From Flavobacterium potami (lineage in GTDB: Bacteria; Bacteroidota; Bacteroidia; Flavobacteriales; Flavobacteriaceae), in NCBI RefSeq assembly GCF_020026915.1, contig NZ_JAINUY010000007.1, positions 62,001-126,000 of the forward strand: a stretch of 64,000 nt of DNA, in the 5' to 3' direction. Every line of letters begins with the position of its first letter. Positions within the stretch are counted from its first letter, which is position 1. Below are positions 42,720-51,241 of this stretch, one piece after another. The position numbers were made by a program, and so were the translations under genes. The notes under the pieces were generated by a model. The model ran no database searches and was not told the origin of the DNA. It was given only the letters and a program-made list of their open reading frames with translations.

Positions 42720-43850
42720 ATGAAAAAAATACAAATGGTTGACTTAAAAAGTCAATACGAAAAAATAAAATCTACTGTAGACGCTTCAATTCAGGAAGTT
42801 CTTGATACGAATACTTATATTAACGGACCTTTAGTTCATCAGTTTCAAAAAAATCTTGAAGATTATTTGGGAGTAAAACACGTTATTCCTTGTGCAAATG
42901 GAACAGATGCTTTGCAAATCGCAATGATGGGGTTAGATCTTAAGCCTGGCGACGAGGTAATCACTGCCGATTTTACATTTGCTGCAACAGTTGAGGTTAT
43001 TGCCTTACTGCAATTGACTCCAGTTTTAGTAGATGTTGATTTGCACAATATGAACATTGATATCGATGCTCTTAAAAAAGCAATCACGCCAAAAACAAAA
43101 GCAATCGTTCCGGTACACTTATTTGGACGTGCTGCCAATATGGATGCGATTATGGAAATTGCAGCTCAATACAATTTATATGTAATTGAAGATAATGCGC
43201 AGGCAATTGGTGCAGATTATATTTCTAAATCAGGTTCAAAAACTAAAGTTGGAACAATTGGTCACGTTGCAGCAACTTCATTCTTTCCGTCTAAAAACCT
43301 AGGATGTTACGGAGACGGTGGAGCAATTTTTACAAATGATGATAAATTGGCGCATGTTATTCGCGGAATTGTAAACCACGGAATGTATGAGCGTTACCAC
43401 CATGATGTTGTAGGGGTTAATTCTCGTTTAGATAGTATTCAAGCAGGAGTTTTAAATGCAAAATTACCGTTATTAGATGAGTATAATCAAGCACGTCGTT
43501 TAGCAGCAACAAAATATAATGCAGCTTTTGCAGGAAATGCAAAAATCATTACTCCTGATTTTGACGCAAACCAAAACGATCACGTTTTTCATCAATATGT
43601 ATTAAGAATTGTTGATGCAGACAGAAATGCTTTAATGCAGCATTTATTGGATAAAGGAATTCCATGTGCGATTTATTATCCAATTCCTTTGCACTCTCAA
43701 AAAGCGTATTTAGATCCTCGTTATAAAGAAGAGCAATTCCCTGTGACAAATCAATTGGTTCAGGAAGTAATTGCTTTGCCAATGCATACAGAATTGGACG
43801 ACGAGCAAATTAAATTTATTACTGACAGCGTAATTGAATTTTTAAAATAA
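42720..43850 (+). CDS. DegT/DnrJ/EryC1/StrS family aminotransferase
   Basis: PLP-dependent aminotransferase of nucleotide-linked keto sugars, 376 residues. KKIQMVDLKSQYEKIKSTVD at the N-terminus, HVIPCANGTDALQIAMMGL, DNAQAIGADY, and the PLP-Lys segment AATSFFPSKNLGCYGDGGAIF (Lys near residue 187) are as expected. The substrate is not clear; enzymes of this type make amino sugars for LPS or capsule. galE follows after 46 bases on the same strand, so the two likely form an operon. Confidence 0.93.
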   Translation: MKKIQMVDLKSQYEKIKSTVDASIQEVLDTNTYINGPLVHQFQKNLEDYLGVKHVIPCANGTDALQIAMMGLDLKPGDEVITADFTFAATVEVIALLQLTPVLVDVDLHNMNIDIDALKKAITPKTKAIVPVHLFGRAANMDAIMEIAAQYNLYVIEDNAQAIGADYISKSGSKTKVGTIGHVAATSFFPSKNLGCYGDGGAIFTNDDKLAHVIRGIVNHGMYERYHHDVVGVNSRLDSIQAGVLNAKLPLLDEYNQARRLAATKYNAAFAGNAKIITPDFDANQNDHVFHQYVLRIVDADRNALMQHLLDKGIPCAIYYPIPLHSQKAYLDPRYKEEQFPVTNQLVQEVIALPMHTELDDEQIKFITDSVIEFLK

Positions 43851-43896
43851 AAACAAGCTTAATTATTAGCCGAAAATAACCGCAAAAAACCACAAA

Positions 43897-44913
43897 ATGA
43901 AAGTATTAGTAACAGGAGGATTAGGATTTATTGGTTCTCACACCGTAGTCGAATTACAAAATGAAGGCTTTGAAGTTGTGATTATTGATAATCTTTCAAA
44001 CTCTTCAGAAGATGTTTTAAAAGGAATCTCAGCCATTACAGGAAAAACTCCTTTATTTGAAAAATTAGATTTAAGAGAAAAAAGTGCCGTTCAGGATTTC
44101 TTTAAAAAACATAATGATGTTACGGGAGTAATTCATTTTGCCGCTTCAAAAGCAGTTGGTGAAAGTGTTGAACAGCCTTTGTTGTATTATGAAAACAACA
44201 TTGGCAGTTTGGTTTATCTTTTGCAAGAATTACAACAAAAACCTGAAGCTAGTTTTATTTTCAGCTCGTCTTGTACGGTTTACGGTCAAGCCGAAAAAAT
44301 GCCAATTACAGAAGATGCTCCAGTTCAAGCAGCAATGTCTCCTTACGGAAATACAAAACAAATAGGCGAAGAAATTATTACAGATACAGCTAAAGTGACG
44401 AATATCAGCGCTATTTTATTGCGTTATTTTAATCCAATTGGAGCACACGAATCAGTTCAGATTGGAGAATTGCCTTTAGGTGTTCCTCAAAATTTGGTTC
44501 CGTTTATTACACAAACAGGAATGGGATTACGTCAAGAATTGTCTGTTTTTGGAAATGATTACCCAACGCCGGACGGAACGGCTGTTCGTGATTATATTCA
44601 CGTTGTCGATTTGGCAAAAGCCCACGTAATTGCTTTACAACGATTATTGAGCAAAAAGAACTTATCAAAAGTTGAAACTTTCAATTTAGGAACAGGAAAA
44701 GGAAGTTCTGTTCTGGAAGTCATTAATAGTTTTGAAAAAGTCAGCGATAAAAAATTGCCATACGTCATTAAACCACGTCGCGAAGGCGATATTACGGAAG
44801 CTTATGCAAATACAGATAAGGCAAATAATGTCTTAGGATGGAAGGCTGAACTAAGTTTAGATGAAGCGATGGCAAGTGCTTGGAAATGGGAACAAAAAGT
44901 GAGGAGTAAATAA
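43897..44913 (+). CDS. galE: UDP-glucose 4-epimerase
   Basis: Interconverts UDP-glucose and UDP-galactose. The NAD-binding GGLGFIGSHT is at residues 7-16, the catalytic Ser lies in SSSCTVYGQ, and the Tyr/Lys pair in SPYGNTKQIGEE (Y-x-x-x-K). The NYFNPIGAH-like ILLRYFNPIGAHES and DGTAVRDYIHVVDLA segments fix the identity. Length of 338 is standard. It follows the DegT aminotransferase gene, suggesting a shared role in envelope sugar synthesis. A terminator closes the transcript. Confidence 0.95.
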   Translation: MKVLVTGGLGFIGSHTVVELQNEGFEVVIIDNLSNSSEDVLKGISAITGKTPLFEKLDLREKSAVQDFFKKHNDVTGVIHFAASKAVGESVEQPLLYYENNIGSLVYLLQELQQKPEASFIFSSSCTVYGQAEKMPITEDAPVQAAMSPYGNTKQIGEEIITDTAKVTNISAILLRYFNPIGAHESVQIGELPLGVPQNLVPFITQTGMGLRQELSVFGNDYPTPDGTAVRDYIHVVDLAKAHVIALQRLLSKKNLSKVETFNLGTGKGSSVLEVINSFEKVSDKKLPYVIKPRREGDITEAYANTDKANNVLGWKAELSLDEAMASAWKWEQKVRSK

Positions 44914-44944
44914 TACTGCACTTTTAAAATTATAAAATTTTATG

Positions 44945-44981
44945 ATCCCAAATTATAGCAATATAATTTGGGATTTTTTTT
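44945..44981 (+). terminator. Terminator after galE
   Basis: ATCCCAAATTAT (44945-44956) pairs with ATAATTTGGGAT (44963-44974), then a run of T. Confidence 0.9.
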
Positions 44982-44996
44982 AGCTGATTGATTATC

Positions 44997-45908
44997 ATGA
45001 AACAAAGTTTAGATTATAAATTAATATTTGCCTTAGCAGCTGTTGGAATTATCTGGGGCACAACATTTTTAGGAATCAGGGTTGCGGTTGAAACGATTCC
45101 GCCTTGGTTTGTAACTTCTATCCGTCAGGGATTGGCAGGAATGATCATGATGATTATTTTATTGTTCAAAAAAGAATTGAAATGGATTGGCTGGGAAAAT
45201 TTAAAACATCAGCTTGTACCTTCTATTTTGATGATTGTAGTAGCAAATGGTTTTACAACCGTTGCTGAACAAACGGTGCCAAGCGGACTCGCTTCGGTAA
45301 TCAGTGCAATGGCTCCGATACTTATTTTTCTGGGCAGTATTTTAGTAAAATTGCAAAAACCAAGTTTAAAAGGATTTGTTGGAGTTATAATAGGGTTTTC
45401 TGGAGTCGTTTTTATATTTAAAGATGGACTAGCCTCTTTTCTGGATGCCGATTACAGAATCGGAATGATGTTTATGGGATTTGCGATTACTGCCTGGGCA
45501 GGAGGGACAATTTATACCAAAATTCATGGAAATAAATCTAAGAATATAATTCTGAATTTATTTTACCAGTTTACAATGGCTTCCTGTATTCAGATTGTTT
45601 TGGCGTTTATTTTTTCGCCTACAATTGATGTGGATTTATGGAGCACAAAAAGTATTTTAGCAGCATTGTATCTGTCTATTTTTGGATCTGTAATTGCTTT
45701 TTTTAGTTATAATTATGCCCTGAAACACGTTACGCCAGTTCAAGTTTCTATTTTAGCGTACATTAATACCATAATTGCCGTATTTTTTGGTTGGCTCATT
45801 TTGGATGAAAAAATTACGATTGATTTTATAATTGCGACATTCCTGATTATTTTGGGAGTTTTTATTATTAATTATAAAAAGAAGGAAAAGCCAGCTTTGC
45901 AAAAATGA
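44997..45908 (+). CDS. EamA family (drug/metabolite) transporter
   Basis: Integral membrane protein of 303 residues with about ten membrane helices in two EamA repeats (residues ~8-140 and ~160-295). The N-terminal IFALAAVGIIWGTTFLGIRV and TVPSGLASVISAMAPILIFL are typical of DMT exporters. The substrate is unknown. The start is the ATG at 44997; an upstream TTG would add three residues. It lies 16 bases after the galE terminator, but it is probably a separate unit. Confidence 0.9.
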   Translation: MKQSLDYKLIFALAAVGIIWGTTFLGIRVAVETIPPWFVTSIRQGLAGMIMMIILLFKKELKWIGWENLKHQLVPSILMIVVANGFTTVAEQTVPSGLASVISAMAPILIFLGSILVKLQKPSLKGFVGVIIGFSGVVFIFKDGLASFLDADYRIGMMFMGFAITAWAGGTIYTKIHGNKSKNIILNLFYQFTMASCIQIVLAFIFSPTIDVDLWSTKSILAALYLSIFGSVIAFFSYNYALKHVTPVQVSILAYINTIIAVFFGWLILDEKITIDFIIATFLIILGVFIINYKKKEKPALQK

Positions 45909-45963
45909 GCAATTTTGGTTTGATTTATTTTGTAAATTTGTAAGAATAAAAAATGTAGGAATT

Positions 45964-46158
45964 ATGAGTAAGGGTGAAGAAAATAAAAAGATCAATAAGG
46001 TTGAAGAACCTGCAACAGAATATGAAATTCAAAAACCAAGGCGACAAGGTATAGATCCCGAAACTTTTGATTTTGATGTGGAGTTTGCAAAAGGATTGAC
46101 ACCAGAAGAAGCAAAGGCTGAAACGAAAAGAAGAATTAGAGAATGGTGGGGAAAATAA
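45964..46158 (+). CDS. Putative antitoxin of a type II toxin-antitoxin pair
   Basis: Protein of 64 residues, rich in charged residues (KGEENKKINKVEEPATEYEI), with a helical C-terminus (TPEEAKAETKRRIREWWGK) likely to bind the toxin. No DNA-binding motif is evident. It ends 16 bases inside the next gene, an overlap typical of toxin-antitoxin pairs. The identification rests on size, arrangement and the ParE-like partner, so it is inference. Confidence 0.7.
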   Translation: MSKGEENKKINKVEEPATEYEIQKPRRQGIDPETFDFDVEFAKGLTPEEAKAETKRRIREWWGK

Positions 46159-46469
46159 AAGTTGTTTTTACACCATCAGTAATAAGTTATCTTGAAGATT
46201 TGGTTTTGATATTATATAAAAAAAGATATTTTGGTTTTATAGAATCAGCAGATGAATATGTCGATAATATTTATGATGCAGCTTCCGAAAGAATAAAAAG
46301 ATGCCCTCACAAGAAAACGCCAATGTCACTTCGTTATTTAGGTTCAAATTATATTTTCTATAAAGCTAATTCAAGAACAACTTGGTATATGTTTTTTGAA
46401 GAGAGAAATCAAAATTATCTGATTACCGGAATTCTAAATAATTATAGTGAAGAAGCGAAAGATTTATAA
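46143..46469 (+). CDS. ParE/RelE-like toxin
   Basis: Protein of 108 residues with a RelE/ParE-like pattern: VVFTPSVISYLEDLVLILYK at the N-terminus, a helical hairpin (YVDNIYDAASERIKRCPHKK), then RYLGSNYIFYKANSRTTWYM and NQNYLITGILNNYSEEAKDL with alternating strands. RelE-like members cut mRNA on the ribosome and ParE-like ones inhibit gyrase; the choice cannot be made from sequence alone. The start overlaps the antitoxin gene by 16 bases. The pair is probably a small transferable module. Confidence 0.75.
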   Translation: MVGKIKVVFTPSVISYLEDLVLILYKKRYFGFIESADEYVDNIYDAASERIKRCPHKKTPMSLRYLGSNYIFYKANSRTTWYMFFEERNQNYLITGILNNYSEEAKDL

Positions 46470-46472
46470 AAC

Positions 46473-46513
46473 AAAATCCTCATAAACCGATTAAAGTTGA
46501 TGAGGATTTTTTT
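46473..46513 (+). terminator. Terminator after the toxin gene
   Basis: AAAATCCTCAT (46473-46483) pairs with ATGAGGATTTT (46500-46510), followed by T. Confidence 0.88.
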
Positions 46514-46560
46514 ATATAGTGAATGACTGAAAACTGTCACTGAGACTGATCACTTAAAAA

Positions 46561-47433
46561 TCAAGCATTAGCAGTAGCAGCTTCTTTATCGATTTTATTA
46601 ATCAAACCAGCTAAAACTTTTCCAGGACCAACTTCAGTAAATAAAGTTGCGCCGTCAGCGATCATTTGCTGAACAGACTGAGTCCATTTTACAGGAGCAG
46701 TTAATTGAATGATTAAGTTCTTTTTAATTTCGTTTGCGTCAGAAACCGCATTTGCAGTAACGTTTTGGTATACTGGACAAATTGGAGTAGAGAATGTGGT
46801 AGCTTCAATTGCAGCTGCCAATTCTTCTCTTGCTGGTTCCATCATTGGCGAGTGAAAAGCACCACCAACAGGTAAAATTAAAGCACGTTTTGCTCCAGCA
46901 GCTTTCATTGCTTCACAAGCTTTTTCAACAGCAGTAGTTTCTCCAGAAATTACCAATTGACCTGGACAGTTATAGTTTGCAGCAACCACAACACCGTCGA
47001 TCGAAGCACAAACTTCTTCCACAACATTATCAGCTAAACCTAAAACAGCAGCCATTGTAGATGGAGTGATTTCGCAAGCTTTTTGCATTGCTAAAGCACG
47101 TTGAGAAACCAATTTAAGACCATCTTCAAAAGATAAAGTTCCGTTTGCTACTAAAGCAGAGAATTCTCCTAAAGAGTGTCCTGCAACCATTTCCGGTTTG
47201 AAATCTTCTAAAGTTTTAGCTAAAATAACTGAGTGTAAAAATACAGCTGGCTGCGTTACTTTAGTTTCTTTTAGTTCTTCGGCAGTGCCTTCAAACATGA
47301 TATCTGTAATTCTGAAACCTAATATTTCATTAGCTTTTTCGAATAATTCTTTGGCTAAAGCCGAATTTTCATAAAGGTCTTTACCCATTCCTGTGAATTG
47401 CGCGCCCTGACCCGGAAATACGTATGCTTTCAT
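46561..47433 (-). CDS. fabD: Malonyl-CoA:ACP transacylase
   Basis: Loads malonate onto acyl carrier protein for fatty acid synthesis. FPGQGAQFTGMG is near the N-terminus, the catalytic Ser lies in VAGHSLGEFSAL (near residue 90), and the catalytic His in GGAFHSPMME near residue 200. Length of 290 is normal. The start is the ATG at 47433 (MKAYVFPGQGAQ); the longer frame to 47481 adds non-conserved residues. No other fab gene is near. Confidence 0.96.
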   Translation of the reverse strand: MKAYVFPGQGAQFTGMGKDLYENSALAKELFEKANEILGFRITDIMFEGTAEELKETKVTQPAVFLHSVILAKTLEDFKPEMVAGHSLGEFSALVANGTLSFEDGLKLVSQRALAMQKACEITPSTMAAVLGLADNVVEEVCASIDGVVVAANYNCPGQLVISGETTAVEKACEAMKAAGAKRALILPVGGAFHSPMMEPAREELAAAIEATTFSTPICPVYQNVTANAVSDANEIKKNLIIQLTAPVKWTQSVQQMIADGATLFTEVGPGKVLAGLINKIDKEAATANA

Positions 47434-47505
47434 CTGTCTAATTTTATTTTTACTTTTTTTGAAATTGAAAAGTAGTTTCAATTGGACGGCAAAAATAATA
47501 CTTTT

Positions 47506-47868
47506 TTAGCTTGTATAACCTTTAAACATATAAATCCATGCTAATCTTGAAAATCTAAGATTAAAAGGAGTCAGTAAAGTAATGACAACAGCAATAATTG
47601 GAAGGATTCTTAAATCGAAGTTGGTTTCGAAAAAATACTGAGAAATACAATACGTTGCAATTCCTTGAGCTACTGTTAATCCGTAGTTTACGTACATCGC
47701 TCCAAAGAAATAACCAGGTTCTTTTTGAAATTTATAATGACAATGACTGCAGTATTCATTCATTTTTGGAAAACTGAAATTGAAAAAAATGTTTTTGTCT
47801 GTAAAGACTTTTCCTTTATGACAAACAGGACATTCGTTGCTTAAGATATGAGTTAATGCGCTTGACAT
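47506..47868 (-). CDS. DUF983 family membrane protein
   Basis: Protein of 120 residues. A zinc ribbon-like N-terminus (CPVCHKGKVF at residues 13-22 and CSHCHYKF near 40) is followed by two membrane helices (YFFGAMYVNYGLTVAQGIAT; ILPIIAVVITLLTPF) and a short tail with a Y-x-x-F-K segment. The family is common in Bacteroidota and Alphaproteobacteria, with no established function. It is upstream of fabD by about 70 bases on the same strand. Confidence 0.84.
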   Translation of the reverse strand: MSSALTHILSNECPVCHKGKVFTDKNIFFNFSFPKMNEYCSHCHYKFQKEPGYFFGAMYVNYGLTVAQGIATYCISQYFFETNFDLRILPIIAVVITLLTPFNLRFSRLAWIYMFKGYTS

Positions 47869-48046
47869 GATATTGTTAATTTTTGTTTATACAAAAGTAA
47901 TTCAGAGGTTTGTAAAAGTCTTTTTTATATCTTCGCTTATTATAGCACAATAAAGACATTTTTGACTGAATTTTCAAAATCTAAATTCCAAATTTTAAAT
48001 CGAGCAATGGTATTCTGTAATCAGAAAACAATAAATATTTTTGTGT

Positions 48047-48910
48047 ATGAAAAGGTATCCCATTTATAGTGTTCAGAACTTTAGCTGTAACGACATTCAC
48101 CGCGATTTTTATGTCAATACTTTTGCAGAACATTTAAAAAGTCACAGTTTTGTCGAAGAACCGCATCGACACGATTCGTATTTAATGGTCTTTTTTACGA
48201 AAGGTTCCGGATTGCATGAAGTTGATTTTGATCAATTCGAAATCAAAAGAGGAAGTCTTTTTGTGCTGCAGCCTGGACAAATGCATCATTGGAATTTATC
48301 TGAAGACATTGAAGGTTTTGTGATTATCTTTTCTCAGGAATTATACAATTTGTACTTCGGGCAAAAAAAGATCAACGATTATAATTTCTATCATTCCATT
48401 CACAACAGACCGGAAATGGTTTTTGAAGAAAATGAAATTCCAAAAATTCTTCCATATTTCGATTTGCTGATTCAGGAAAACGGTCAAAATAATAAATATC
48501 AACTAGATAAATTGCTGAACTTGTTAGACTGTATTCATATTGAAATTACTAGAAAATACAGCGAAACCTATTCGCATCAAGCGCATTCGTACAATATCAA
48601 AATCAACACATTCGAATCGCTTTTAGAAGAATATTTCAGAACCGAAAAACTTCCTTCATTTTATGCAGAAAAGCTAAATATCACACTAAAACATCTAAAT
48701 AGAATCTGCAACGAAATCCTCCAAAAAACAGCAACAGAAGTAATTACCGATCGTGTTATTCTAGAAATCAAAAGAATGCTGATCGACAAGCAATTAGCCG
48801 TAAACGAAGTCGCCTTCAAAGTCGGCTACGAAGATTACTCGTATTTCTCCCGATTCTTCAAAAAACAAACCGGAATGTCACCCACAGAATTTAGAAATAC
48901 TGTGCGTTGA
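48047..48910 (+). CDS. AraC family transcriptional regulator
   Basis: Regulator of 287 residues. The N-terminal cupin-like sensor domain (EEPHRHDSYLMVFFTKGSGL; FVLQPGQMHHW) occupies about residues 20-100, and the C-terminal AraC double helix-turn-helix occupies about residues 185-287 (LNRICNEILQKTATEVITD; VNEVAFKVGYEDYSYFSRFF). The inducer is unknown. It is convergent with the YceI, ferredoxin-like and pirin genes. It is one candidate for binding the palindrome shared by two of these, although no evidence ties them together. Confidence 0.9.
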   Translation: MKRYPIYSVQNFSCNDIHRDFYVNTFAEHLKSHSFVEEPHRHDSYLMVFFTKGSGLHEVDFDQFEIKRGSLFVLQPGQMHHWNLSEDIEGFVIIFSQELYNLYFGQKKINDYNFYHSIHNRPEMVFEENEIPKILPYFDLLIQENGQNNKYQLDKLLNLLDCIHIEITRKYSETYSHQAHSYNIKINTFESLLEEYFRTEKLPSFYAEKLNITLKHLNRICNEILQKTATEVITDRVILEIKRMLIDKQLAVNEVAFKVGYEDYSYFSRFFKKQTGMSPTEFRNTVR

Positions 48911-48915
48911 GTTTT

Positions 48916-49037
48916 TTAAACCACAAATTACACAAATTTTCACAGATTTTAAATCCAAATAATCATCTTAATCTGTTGCAAAAACAGCGTTTTTTAAGAA
49001 AAAAAATTTGTGGAAATTTGTGTAATTTGTGGTTAAA
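48916..49037. repeat. Word palindrome (CACAAATT / AATTTGTG)
   Basis: CACAAATT-like words begin at 48922, 48931 and 48941. The inverse words ATTTGTGG, AAATTTGTGT and AATTTGTGG lie at about 49007-49033. The arms can pair to a ~30-bp imperfect stem around a ~55-base interior, between the convergent AraC and YceI genes. Confidence 0.65.
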
Positions 49038-49038
49038 A

Positions 49039-49069
49039 AAAAGCTCTGCACTAAAAGTACAGAGCTTTT
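49039..49069 (-). terminator. Terminator of the YceI gene
   Basis: AAAAGCTCTG (49039-49048) pairs with CAGAGCTTTT (49060-49069), with a T run on the minus strand. Confidence 0.88.
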
Positions 49070-49104
49070 AACCAACCAATTAAATCTAATCTAAAACCAA
49101 AAGA

Positions 49105-49638
49105 TTAAGCTTGTTTTACGAATTGTAATTCAATGTTCAATTTTACTTCTTCGCCAACTAAAACTCCACCAGTTTCAAGAGCTGAGTTCCAGTTTAATCC
49201 CCAATCTTTACGATTGATTTTTCCTTCTATGCTTAAACCAACTTTAGTATTTCCCCAAGGATCAGTCAAGATTCCGCTGTATTCTACTGGAAAAGTTACT
49301 GATTTTGAAACTCCTTTAATGTTTAAATCTCCAGTTAATTCATAAGCTCCTTCATTGATTTTTTTGAAAGCAGAAGCTTTGAAAGTTAATTTTGGATGAT
49401 TTTCAGCATCAAAAAAGTCAGCGCTTCTTAAGTGCCCGTCTCTGTCTACATTTGCAGTATCAATAGAAGCGATATCAGCAGAAAATTCGATAGCTGCATT
49501 TTCGAAGTTGTCTCCGTCTGTAGTAATTGTAGCATCGTAAGTTCCAAATTTTCCTGAAACATTAGTAAACATCATGTGTTTAACTTTAAAACCAATTTCT
49601 GAGTGAGTTGGGTCAATTGACCATTTTGTAGTTGCCAT
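49105..49638 (-). CDS. YceI family protein
   Basis: Protein of 177 residues of the lipocalin-like YceI family (WSIDPTHSEIGFKVKHMMFT; NVDRDGHLRSADFFDAENHP; LNIKGVSKSVTFPVEYSG; GNTKVGLSIEGKINRKDWGL). Members bind polyisoprenoids in an elongated barrel. This one has no signal peptide, so it is probably cytoplasmic, unlike E. coli YceI. It is preceded by a promoter and palindrome that also occur before the pirin gene, with equal spacing. The two are probably in one regulon. Confidence 0.94.
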   Translation of the reverse strand: MATTKWSIDPTHSEIGFKVKHMMFTNVSGKFGTYDATITTDGDNFENAAIEFSADIASIDTANVDRDGHLRSADFFDAENHPKLTFKASAFKKINEGAYELTGDLNIKGVSKSVTFPVEYSGILTDPWGNTKVGLSIEGKINRKDWGLNWNSALETGGVLVGEEVKLNIELQFVKQA

Positions 49639-49682
49639 AATTTTATTTTTTTAAATAATTAATTTGTTTCATTTTGATAGGA

Positions 49683-49728
49683 CAAAGTTACGGTGACAGT
49701 TATCCTGAAGCACTTAACCTAGATTAAG
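49683..49728 (-). promoter_or_regulatory. YceI promoter with CTTAATCTAGGTTAAG operator
   Basis: On the minus strand: CTTAATCTAGGTTAAG (49728-49713, one mismatch from a perfect palindrome), 22 bases, then TAACTTTG (49690-49683, the -7 box), which is 44 bases before the start codon. The layout and spacing are as in the pirin promoter. Confidence 0.7.
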
Positions 49729-49732
49729 AAAT

Positions 49733-49816
49733 AAAAAATGTGATAATTTTTGATTATCACATTTTTTAAAATTTTATGTGAACAAACCCGACAGGTTTTC
49801 AAAACCTGTCGGGTTT
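49733..49816 (-). terminator. Two tandem terminators downstream of the ferredoxin-like gene
   Basis: First hairpin from the gene: AAACCCGACAGGTTT (49784-49798) with AAACCTGTCGGGTTT (49802-49816). Second: AAAAAATGTGATAA (49733-49746) with TTATCACATTTTTT (49754-49767). Both stems are perfect (15 and 14 bp) and T-rich on the minus strand. Confidence 0.85.
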
Positions 49817-49826
49817 TTAATGAGGA

Positions 49827-50051
49827 TTATTTATTCATATAAAATGTCAACGCACCAGACGGACATTTATTTACAGTCGAAATGATTTTCTCCGTTGTCG
49901 ATTGTTCCGGCGTAATCCACGGTTTTTCTTTTGGGCGAAAAACATCTGGATTGTTTTTTACGCAATTAGCCGAATGGATGCATTTTCCAGATTGCCAGAC
50001 AATAGTTACTTCTCCGTTTGTATATTCTTTAGTGAGGTTATTTGGATTCAT
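49827..50051 (-). CDS. Ferredoxin-like (4Fe-4S) mono-cluster protein
   Basis: Protein of 74 residues of the YjdI-like (Fer4_19) type: Cys24 and Cys30 in GKCIHSANCVKNNPDVF, and Cys63 in VNKCPSGAL. Only three Cys are visible in total, so the cluster is either 3Fe-4S or 4Fe-4S with a non-Cys ligand, as is usual for this family. It may serve as an electron carrier for an unknown oxidoreductase. It stands between pirin and YceI on the same strand, but has no copy of their palindrome. Confidence 0.85.
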   Translation of the reverse strand: MNPNNLTKEYTNGEVTIVWQSGKCIHSANCVKNNPDVFRPKEKPWITPEQSTTEKIISTVNKCPSGALTFYMNK

Positions 50052-50161
50052 GGTTTAAAATTTTAAGGATTAGTTTTAATTCTAAAGTCAGAACAAAGTC
50101 CTTATTTTCATAAAGTTAGTTTTTCTTATTTTGTTTTTTATCAATTAAAGGTTAAAAAAAA

Positions 50162-50201
50162 GAAACGATAATAATCTGATATTCAGAATTATTATCGTTT
50201 C
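50162..50201 (-). terminator. Terminator of the pirin gene
   Basis: GAAACGATAATAAT (50162-50175) pairs with ATTATTATCGTTTC (50188-50201); a T-rich run follows on the minus strand. Confidence 0.88.
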
Positions 50202-50234
50202 AGCGTTACAGGTATTTAATTGTTTTTGTTTGAA

Positions 50235-50951
50235 TTAATAATTCATAGGAACATCCATTAATAAAAATTCAGCATCTGTATTCGCTTTAATGTTTAAAGA
50301 ATCAGTTCCCGAAATTCCAACCGCATCACGAGAGTTTAATTCCTGACCGTTGATGGTTACATTTCCTTTTAAAACGAAAGCATAAACTCCGTTTCCTTCT
50401 TTTTTGATTTTATATTCAGTAGAAATTCCAGCATCAAAATTCCCCATATTAAACCAAGCGTCTTGGTGAATCCAAACGCCTTCATCATCTGCATTTGGAG
50501 ATAAAACTTGAGATAATTTATTGTGTCTGTCAGCAACATCTAAAGTAATTTGTTGGTAACGTGGTGTAACATTTCTCTTATTTGGAAACAACCAAATCTG
50601 CAATAATTTAGTCTGCTGATCAGCATTCGGATTAAATTCACTATGCTGAATTCCGGTTCCTGCACTCATCACCTGAATATCACCATTTTTGATAACTTCA
50701 GTATTTCCCATGCTGTCTTTATGAGCCAAATCACCTTCCAACGGAATCGTTATAATTTCCATATTATCGTGAGGGTGAGTTCCAAATCCCATTCCGGCAG
50801 CAATCGTATCATCGTTCAAAACACGAAGCGCTCCAAACTGAATTCTATCTGGATTATACCAGCTTGCAAAACTGAAGCTATGATAAGCGTTTAGCCATCC
50901 ATGATTTGCGTTTCCTCTTGTGTCTGCTTTGTGCAATACTATATTTTCCAT
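50235..50951 (-). CDS. Pirin family protein
   Basis: Cupin-fold protein of 238 residues. The N-terminal cupin contains the metal-binding GTHPHDNMEIITIPLEGDLA (two His), GIQHSEFNPN with a third His, and an acidic ligand in between. The N-terminal segment LHKADTRGNANHGWLNAYHS and FASWYNPDRIQFG are typical of pirins such as E. coli YhhW, a quercetin 2,3-dioxygenase. The substrate is unknown. A 28-bp perfect palindrome and a -7 box upstream match the YceI promoter. Confidence 0.94.
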   Translation of the reverse strand: MENIVLHKADTRGNANHGWLNAYHSFSFASWYNPDRIQFGALRVLNDDTIAAGMGFGTHPHDNMEIITIPLEGDLAHKDSMGNTEVIKNGDIQVMSAGTGIQHSEFNPNADQQTKLLQIWLFPNKRNVTPRYQQITLDVADRHNKLSQVLSPNADDEGVWIHQDAWFNMGNFDAGISTEYKIKKEGNGVYAFVLKGNVTINGQELNSRDAVGISGTDSLNIKANTDAEFLLMDVPMNY

Positions 50952-50980
50952 GATTTTGTCCTTTTGTTAATTTTATAGTA

Positions 50981-51032
50981 CAAAGATACGGTCATAGTAA
51001 AGGAAAAGCACTTAATCTAGATTAAGTGCTTT
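50981..51032 (-). promoter_or_regulatory. Pirin promoter with a 28-bp perfect palindrome
   Basis: The palindrome occupies 51005-51032, with core CTTAATCTAGATTAAG at 51011-51026. On the minus strand the core is followed by 22 bases, then TATCTTTG (50988-50981, the -7 box), which is 29 bases before the start codon. A transcription factor dimer probably binds here. Confidence 0.75.
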
Positions 51033-51087
51033 GTTTTAGGAGCAAAGGCACAGAGTGACAAAGGTTCAAAGGTTTTTATCATGCAAT

Positions 51088-51130
51088 TTGTCATCCTGAC
51101 GAAAGAAGGATCGCACTAGTAACTCTACAA
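51088..51130. repeat. GTCATCC-type intergenic repeat, copy 2 (divergent)
   Basis: TTGTCATCCTGACGAAAGAA, then GGATCGCACTAGTAACTCTA. It shares the GTCATCC opening and a CAC-AGTAACTC-like end with the copies at 21790 and 51368, but differs inside. Confidence 0.6.
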
Positions 51131-51241
51131 GGTGATTCATCAATCTTTGAAAAAATTTCATGATTTAATAGGATTGTCTAGTCGCCGCATTCTCAAATTA
51201 TCTAATTGATTTTTTGAAGCAGAAATTTTGGTTTTCAAAAG

